Made by a program: the position numbers and the translations under genes. A DNA stretch of 33,065 nucleotides from Prevotella sp. CAG:1185 (lineage in GTDB: Bacteria > Bacteroidota > Bacteroidia > Bacteroidales > Bacteroidaceae): NCBI GenBank assembly GCA_000436695.1, contig HF992636.1, positions 1,119-34,183 of the forward strand, given 5' to 3'. Below, in pieces: positions 16,147 to 22,600 of the stretch. Positions within the stretch are counted from its first letter, which is position 1. Each line of letters opens with the position of its first letter. Under the pieces are notes generated by a model. The model was given only the letters and a program-made list of their open reading frames with translations, did no database searches and was not told the DNA's origin.

Positions 16147-17553
16147 ATGAGTAAAGACATAAACAGAAGAAGTTTTCTGAAACTGCTCGGAGGCGGAGCC
16201 GTTGCCACATCAGCACTGCTCACAGCCTGCAAGGGCAACACCAACAATACCACATCGGCCAAGGAGCCGCCCAAAGGCAAGATGACCTACCGCACCAATC
16301 CAAAGACCGGCGAAAAGGTGTCGCTCCTCGGATACGGCATGATGCGACTGCCGGTGATTGAGGATAAAGACAAAAACAAGGAAGGCGGAGAGGTTACACC
16401 GATAGACCAGGACATGGTGAACCGCCAGATAGACTATGCTCTGGAGCACGGCGTCAACTATTTTGACACGTCACCGGCATACTGCCAGGGACAGTCGGAA
16501 CGCGCTACGGGTATAGCACTGAAGCGCCATCCGCGCAACAAATACTTCATTGCCACAAAGCTCTCCAACTTTAATCCCGAGACATGGACACGCAAGGCCT
16601 CGATGGAGATGTTTGAGAACTCGCTCAAGGAGCTTCAGACCGACTATGTTGACTATCTGCTGCTGCACGCCATCGGACAGGGCAAAGACTCGCTGGCTAC
16701 GTTCAACGGCCGCTATATGGACAACGGCATACTCGACTGGCTTGTAGAACAGCGCGAGAAGGGACGCATACGCAACCTTGGATTCTCATATCACGGCGAC
16801 GTAAAGATATTCGACTTGATGCTCAAATGGCACGACGAGGGCAAATATCACTGGGACTTTGTGCAGATTGAGCTTAACTATCTCGACTGGAACTATGCCA
16901 ACGAGATTAATCCCGTGAACACTGATGCCGTTTATCTGTACGGCGAACTCAAAAAGCGCAACATACCTGCCATAATAATGGAACCGCTGTTAGGCGGCCG
17001 TTTGGCAAACGTGCCCGACCCCATCGTGGCAAAAATGAAACAGCGCGAACCAGAAAACAGCGTGGCAAGCTGGGCTTTCCGCTTTGCTGGCACACCCGAC
17101 GGAGTGCTGACGGTGCTGAGCGGAATGACATACATGGAACATCTGAAAGACAATCTCTGCACATTCTCGCCGCTGAAACCGCTGAACAAGGAGGAAGAGG
17201 CGTTCCTAATGGAGATTGCTAACGACATATACAATCTGAAGACCATTCCGTGTAACGAGTGTAACTACTGCATGCCTTGCCCTTACGGCATCAACATCCC
17301 GGCTGTATTTTCTCACTACAACCGCTGCATCAAGGAGGGCAACCTGCCCAACAAGGGCGCTCAGGATCCCGACTACCGACGTGCGCGCCGCGCCTTCCTC
17401 ATAGGCTACGACCGCAGCGTGCCGCGTCTGCGACAGGCATCTCACTGCATAGGCTGTGGCCAGTGCGTGGAGCATTGTCCGCAGGGCATCAAGATTCCTG
17501 AAGAGATGCAACGCATAGACAAATTTGTGGAGGAACTGAAACAGAATGGATAA
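16147..17553 (+). CDS. Tat-exported lipoprotein aldo/keto reductase with C-terminal 4Fe-4S motifs
   Basis: The 468-residue protein begins with a twin-arginine signal (Arg7-Arg8 in NRRSFLKLLGGG) that ends in a lipobox, LTAC, with Cys28. The central domain is an aldo/keto reductase barrel with the catalytic tetrad Asp107, Tyr112, Lys138 and His174. The C-terminal part has Cys369-372-375-378 and the ferredoxin pattern Cys434-437-440-444. Such AKR-ferredoxin proteins are common in anaerobes, but their substrates are mostly unknown. Export in folded form would fit cofactor loading in the cytoplasm, and anchoring by lipid would place it on the membrane near the polyferredoxin encoded 53 bases upstream, a natural electron donor. 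A nicotinamide cofactor would not be readily available outside the cytoplasm, so the electron source is probably the clusters. It overlaps the next gene by 8 bases. Confidence 0.9.
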   Translation: MSKDINRRSFLKLLGGGAVATSALLTACKGNTNNTTSAKEPPKGKMTYRTNPKTGEKVSLLGYGMMRLPVIEDKDKNKEGGEVTPIDQDMVNRQIDYALEHGVNYFDTSPAYCQGQSERATGIALKRHPRNKYFIATKLSNFNPETWTRKASMEMFENSLKELQTDYVDYLLLHAIGQGKDSLATFNGRYMDNGILDWLVEQREKGRIRNLGFSYHGDVKIFDLMLKWHDEGKYHWDFVQIELNYLDWNYANEINPVNTDAVYLYGELKKRNIPAIIMEPLLGGRLANVPDPIVAKMKQREPENSVASWAFRFAGTPDGVLTVLSGMTYMEHLKDNLCTFSPLKPLNKEEEAFLMEIANDIYNLKTIPCNECNYCMPCPYGINIPAVFSHYNRCIKEGNLPNKGAQDPDYRRARRAFLIGYDRSVPRLRQASHCIGCGQCVEHCPQGIKIPEEMQRIDKFVEELKQNG

Positions 17554-17959
17554 GCTTATTAGTATGCTCGGCCATGACGGATGCCGTGGAGTTATGCGCT
17601 CGAATAACGGCGAGACTATTGTGTTCCACAACAGAGGAGTGATTGACTTGTTCAACGCCGTGACCAGTCATCCCGACCTTGCTCAAGGCGCAATCGTGGC
17701 CGACAAAGTTATCGGACTGGGCGCAGCATTTCTACTCGTAAAGGGAGGCGTGACTGAAGTTTATGCCGAAGTGATAAGCCGTCCGGCCGCAAACGAACTT
17801 CAGAGCGCGGGCATAAGCCTTAGCTACGGCAAGATAGTAGACCACATTATCAACCGCGAAGGCACGGGAATATGCCCCGTTGAACGTCTTACAGCCAATG
17901 CCAAATCACCCGACGAGGCATGGAAGCTGATTAAAGAATTCATAAACCGCAATTCGTAA
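17546..17959 (+). CDS. DUF1893 domain protein
   Basis: The 137-residue soluble protein matches DUF1893 (the TM1506 family), which structural work placed near the cytidine deaminase fold. Visible conserved stretches are CRGVMRSNNGETIVFHNRGVIDL, the central GAIVADKVIGLGAAFLLVKGGV and ISLSYGKIVDHIINREGTGICPVE. I do not see a full deaminase zinc motif; one Cys (CPVE) is in the expected late region. The biochemical function is unknown to me. It starts 8 bases inside the reductase gene and is probably coupled to it. Its last codons form the first copy of a seven-base tandem repeat that runs into the next gene's start. Confidence 0.85.
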   Translation: MDKLISMLGHDGCRGVMRSNNGETIVFHNRGVIDLFNAVTSHPDLAQGAIVADKVIGLGAAFLLVKGGVTEVYAEVISRPAANELQSAGISLSYGKIVDHIINREGTGICPVERLTANAKSPDEAWKLIKEFINRNS

Positions 17960-17992
17960 TTCATAATTCATAATTCACAATTCATAATTCAT
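17951..17992 (+). repeat. Six tandem copies of the heptamer AATTCAT spanning a stop and a start codon
   Basis: Units in order are AATTCGT, AATTCAT twice, AATTCAC, AATTCAT twice; two of the six differ by one base. The array covers the end of the DUF1893 gene (stop at 17957-17959) and supplies the first two bases of the ATG at 17991. Copy-number change would alter the gap between stop and start by multiples of seven bases without changing either protein much. Confidence 0.9.
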
Positions 17993-18509
17993 GGAAACAA
18001 CAATATCACAGATACAACAACTCAGCTACCGCGAGGGCAAGACTTATGCCCTTTCGGCAGCATTCATTGCAGGCAACATACTGCTGCCGCAACTGTGCCA
18101 CATGATTCCGCAGGGCGGACTTGTGTGGCTGCCCATTTATTTTTTCACACTCATCGCGGCTTACCGCTACGGCATAACAGCCGGACTGCTTACGGCAATA
18201 GCGTCGCCGATAGTCAACAACCTGCTGTTCGGCATGCCGCCGGCACCAATGCTGCCGATAATATTAATCAAGTCGGCACTGCTCGCCCTTGCCGCAGCTG
18301 CCGTTGCGTCGCGCTGCAAGAAGATTAACATCGTAGCCCTTGCCGCCGTAATAGTGATATATCAGGGCATAGGCACAATAGCCGAATGGGCCATCAGTGG
18401 CTCAATGGCAGCAGCACTTCAGGATTTGCGCTTAGGCTGGCCCGGTCTGCTGGTTCAGCTCCTCGGCGGCTTCGCCCTGCTGAAACTTCTGGCACGCAAG
18501 GCTAATTAA
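17991..18509 (+). CDS. ECF transporter S component-like membrane protein
   Basis: The 172-residue protein has about five or six hydrophobic helices with short loops and a conserved-looking segment LLTAIASPIVNNLLFGMPPAP between helices. The size and layout fit the substrate-binding S component of energy-coupling-factor transporters, many of which take up vitamins or metals. No ECF ATPase or T component is in the window, so it would have to share a module encoded elsewhere or work alone. The ligand is unknown; its place after redox genes hints at a cofactor or cofactor precursor. ATG 17991 lies in the last unit of a heptamer repeat, 31 bases after the DUF1893 stop. A strong terminator follows at 18571. 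Confidence 0.7.
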   Translation: METTISQIQQLSYREGKTYALSAAFIAGNILLPQLCHMIPQGGLVWLPIYFFTLIAAYRYGITAGLLTAIASPIVNNLLFGMPPAPMLPIILIKSALLALAAAAVASRCKKINIVALAAVIVIYQGIGTIAEWAISGSMAAALQDLRLGWPGLLVQLLGGFALLKLLARKAN

Positions 18510-18570
18510 TCAAATATATAGCAACAGCCAAGCGGCAGACTGAACAAAAAGATCTTTTTTCTAAAAATAT

Positions 18571-18632
18571 AACTCGTCACATCCGTAGTAACTTTGTTCA
18601 GAGAGTTACGTTCAGATGTGACGAGTTTTTTA
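18571..18632 (+). terminator. Strong intrinsic terminator ending the tat/redox operon
   Basis: AACTCGTCACATC (18571-18583) pairs with GATGTGACGAGTT (18615-18627), 13 perfect pairs, and a nested GTAACT/AGTTAC stem closes the loop. A run of T follows. The loop side contains TAACTTTG (18589-18596), an exact -7 consensus, so a promoter role cannot be excluded. Confidence 0.8.
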
Positions 18633-18841
18633 ACACTAACCACGATAATATTACAAAGCGCATTATTCTGCACCTGATTTTAAAGCATAAAAAGTCAATT
18701 AATTTCAAAAGGTCAAAAAATTATAAGGGAAACGCTTATTTTACATTAACAAGCGTTCATAAATCCAGCAAATTCAATACTGACTGTAAGCAAAATATAA
18801 CGTATTGGTTTCAAATCATTAATCTATCGTTTACGCATCGT

Positions 18842-18880
18842 AACTCGGCCACTTTTGCATTAAAAGTGGCCGAGTTTTTT
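18842..18880 (+). terminator. Second strong intrinsic terminator
   Basis: AACTCGGCCACTTTT (18842-18856) and AAAAGTGGCCGAGTT (18862-18876) form 15 perfect pairs with a 5-base loop, followed by a T-run on the + strand. No gene lies between this hairpin and the previous terminator, so its transcript is unidentified. It shares AACTCG at the start and CGAGTTTTTT at the end with the hairpin 270 bases upstream. Confidence 0.8.
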
Positions 18881-18971
18881 ATCGCAAATAAGTGAGTTTT
18901 CACAACCAAATCACAAGTTTCTTTTGATGAAACATTTTATACTTTAAGGCAAGAACTATATCTTTACAAGA

Positions 18972-19157
18972 TTATAACATGTCCAATCTCTTAACTAAGT
19001 TCAAATCATCGAGTCGCTTTTTATTATTGAAACATATCTGCATATATTTTTCCATTTCACAAAAGTCGTAAAAGTGATTTTGAAAGATGATACTTTGACA
19101 CTTGCCAGAAAAAATAAATATCATGTATAATACTTCATAACAAAACGAACTATCCAA
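18972..19157 (-). other. Doubtful 61-codon frame on the minus strand
   Basis: The frame encodes a peptide starting MDSSFCYEVLYMIFIFSGK and ending KRLDDLNLVKRLDML. Its composition is protein-like for AT-rich DNA, but there is no domain, no promoter box I trust and no partner gene. It might be the remnant of a gene in the AT-rich island, or chance. Confidence 0.15.
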
Positions 19158-19393
19158 AATTTATCTCCGTTCAATTCGTTGTATTATTACCAAAAATTTA
19201 AATTTATGAATGGAATTTTTTTATTATATCAATCTGTTGCTAATAAAAAATTATTTCAACAGACAAAAGCCAAAAATATAATAGGACTAGTGCTCGCACA
19301 AATAATAATTATGAAATTTAGATACTTTGCGCATAGTGCATAATAAGTATCATATTTATGATGAATTGTCCTTATATATTCGATTAAAATAGC

Positions 19394-19401
19394 TACATTT
19401 G
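19394..19401 (+). promoter_or_regulatory. Putative -7 element of the helicase-nuclease gene
   Basis: TACATTTG matches TAnnTTTG exactly, about 230 bases before ATG 19631. No good -33 box is visible at the usual distance. The leader would be long for this genome and AT-rich. Confidence 0.4.
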
Positions 19402-19437
19402 CACAATAATATAAAATAAAATATAAAACTGAACAAG

Positions 19438-19494
19438 ATGAAACTGATATTAGAAAAAAAGCATATCACAAACATGACCATCCAAATGCTTTGA
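19438..19494 (+). CDS. Possible 18-residue frame in the helicase leader
   Basis: ATG 19438 opens MKLILEKKHITNMTIQML and then TGA, about 30 bases after the presumed transcription start. It has no Shine-Dalgarno sequence and no known relatives that I recall. It could be a regulatory upstream frame or chance. Confidence 0.15.
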   Translation: MKLILEKKHITNMTIQML

Positions 19495-19630
19495 GAAAAG
19501 TTTTTAAATGGTTAATTCATATGCATGTAATCGTATTCAGTCAAGTTTTGATATTTTATTATAAACCGCAGACATACAATATGTTGATTAAAAAATTGAT
19601 AACAGATAAGAACAAAAGATAATATCAAGA

Positions 19631-22600
19631 ATGGGACAAAAACTTCATAATCGCATAAATACATGGAAAAAACTTTTGCTCGATTTTGGCAAAAGAAACC
19701 GACTAATAAACTTTAAAGATAATATACGGTCAAATGTTCGTATAACATCACCTTCTTGCGAATCACTATTTTCAATGATAGCCATTCAAGAAAAAGAAAT
19801 AGAATTTCCGTATGCTATTGAACGCATAAGGGACTTATTTGATGATGAAAATGATGAACCTTATGAAATAATTTCTGAAGGCAATGTAAAAACATCCAAA
19901 CGTCCCAAAGAACTTCAGAAGACATTGAAACACTTACGCTATAGGGCAAATACTTCTATAGAAGAACAAGGTATAAATATTTTATATCTTGCTTTTGGCT
20001 TATTAAAATGGAAAGAGCGTGAAGATTCTACACAAATATTCTATGCACCATTAATCTTAGTACCAGTTAAACTAACAATAGAATCTTTGACATCCCCATA
20101 TAAATTATCTTTATATGATGATGAAATAGTCGTAAATCCAACATTGGTTTATAAATTGGATAACGATTTTGGAATTATTTTACCAGATTTTGATATAAGT
20201 CATGATGAACTCGAAACTTATTTCTGCAAAATTGAGAATATTGTAGGAGCTCAAGGATGGTCTGTTGAGCGGTGTACTAATTTAACAACTCTTTCTTTTT
20301 TAAAAATCAATATGTATAAAGATTTGGAAAGGAATGAAGATAAGTTAAATGCAAATGCTATTATATCTGCGATAGTTGGTGAACAACAGCCATTACAAAT
20401 ACCAGACGAGTTTAATCATTATGACCACGATAAAAATGAGCGTCCTATTGATACTTTTCAAGTAGTAGATGCTGATTCAAGCCAACAAGACGCAATATTA
20501 CTATCCAAAAAAGGTATCAGCTTCGTGCTACAAGGACCTCCAGGAACAGGAAAGAGTCAAACTATAACAAATATAATAGCTGAAGCAATTGCCGATGGAA
20601 AGAAAGTTCTATTTGTATCTGAAAAGGTGGCAGCCTTACAAGTTGTATATAATCGTTTAGCAAAAGTCGGCTTAGCAGATTTTTGCTTCTCTTTGCATAG
20701 TCACAAAGCGAATAAAAAAGAAATTTTACATGAGCTTGCAAATTCGATTTCTTTAAATAGGAAAAAAGTACGTGAAGAGGCACTACATGAGTTGACCATA
20801 TTAGAAAAGAAACGTCAAGAGCTAAATGATTATCAACAACAATTACATAAGCCGTGTTCTAAATTGAATGTCACTATTTTTGACATAAATGGCAGATTGT
20901 CAAAATTAGAACAAACACCCAACTATATTTTTGAGATAAAGGATGTTGAGAATACATCCGTAGAGCAATTGGAAGAGAGAATATATCTCTTAAAAAAACT
21001 ATCTATTACAATAGGCAAAAGAACTGAAGATTACTCTACTAATGTTTGGAGAAACTCTAATATAAAATATTTGACCAACGAATTAAGACATGACATTGAT
21101 GCTAATATCACATTTTGTTTGCCATTGATAGCTGAAATTAATGATTGTGTAACAGACTACTGTACAAAATTAGGATTATCCATCTCAGCTTCTTTTGAAG
21201 GATGTAATTTGTTAAAAGAACTATTGCAATTAGCAGCTAAACCTTTTGTTATACCGTTAAAATGGATATATTCAGATGAGTTTGATGTATTATTTACCGA
21301 TATTGAACAATATAACAAATTAACTAATAATATTAATGAATTAGATACTAAAATACATGAATCTTACACTGAAGATATAGACGAATGCAATGCTAATTTA
21401 ATGCATAGCGTTTTGTTGCAAAAAATGGGAATGTTGAAAAACGAACTCAAGGAGTTGCACGCCAATGACATTGCAAATAATACAGTTAACATTAAAGAGG
21501 CATTATTATCATATAAAAATAATCTGACGGATTTGTATAATCGCATAGGAAAAATGGCTAAGATGTTAGGAATAAAAGAAGTTCCTACAACTTTAACACA
21601 ATACAAACGATATGTGTCTGTTTTTGAAACTTTATTATCACTATCAAAATACACCCCTACGCAAAATCTTCTCAACCGTAATGAAATACAAAGAATACAA
21701 GCCACAATAGTAAATTGCAAATTGCTGCATGAGAAATGTAAAGAAACGCAATCTGAAATTCTAAATCTGTGTGACAAAGACATTTTATCACAAGATTTCT
21801 ATCCAATGCTTCAACGTTTCAGGGGAGAATACAATTCTATCTTTAGATTTCTAAATAAAAGCTACAAATCAGATAAACGAGAACTAAAAAAATATATAAC
21901 AGATTCTTCAAATTTGTCATATCAAGAAGCATTGTCCCTGCTTACTTCATTAAAGAACGTATCTGATATAAATAAAGAAATAGAAAACCAGGAAGAACAA
22001 TACATTGCCGATTATGGAATATATTACAAAGGAATAGAAACTGATTGGGATTTACTTGAACATATTGTTAGTACATTTAATACGATGCTCTCCATGATGA
22101 GCATTGTAACACAAACTATGCAACAAATGTTGATTGGGAATTCTGTTCCGACCGTAGAATTAAGAGACTTCATTGAAACATCCCCCCAATCACTCGCTGA
22201 AGAAATTTATGATCATGTAAATTTATTACTTATTAGTAATTTTAATGAAGAAACAAAAATAAGTACAATAATTCAAAAATTAGATGACGTGATAACTTAC
22301 TTGTCTGATTTTGAAGAATCGTATTTAAGTGTCCTTAATAAACGTAAGGAAAAAAGTGATTTTGACACAATTCTATCTGAACTTCAGATGCTTTCTGAAA
22401 TGCAAACCAATAAAAATGAATTAAAAAGTAGAGAAGTTTATCTTTCAAAGCATTATGACAAATATTATAAAGGTTTAAAAACAGATTGGAATGAATTAAG
22501 AAATGCATTATCTTATGCAAAAGATGTAAGAGAATACGTAGATGCGTATAATCTTTCAAAAGAATTTATCAGTAAAATATGTACCGAAAGACATTACATT

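Larger units (their letters stand above)
18510..19630 (+). other. Gene-poor AT-rich region of 1.1 kb upstream of the helicase-nuclease gene
   Basis: Two strong hairpin terminators lie at 18571-18632 and 18842-18880. Between them is a short inverted repeat (AACGCTT/AAGCGTT, about 18730-18756) and no reading frame of note. A 61-codon frame on the - strand (18972-19157) has no recognisable domain. GATACTT/AAGTATC form another inverted repeat near 19320-19350. A -7 box lies at 19394-19401, followed by a leader of about 220 bases with an 18-codon frame. I see no tRNA, integrase or insertion sequence. Confidence 0.55.

Noticed and set aside
17951..17992. CRISPR array
   Set aside because: The repeats are adjacent seven-base units without spacers, so this is a simple tandem repeat.
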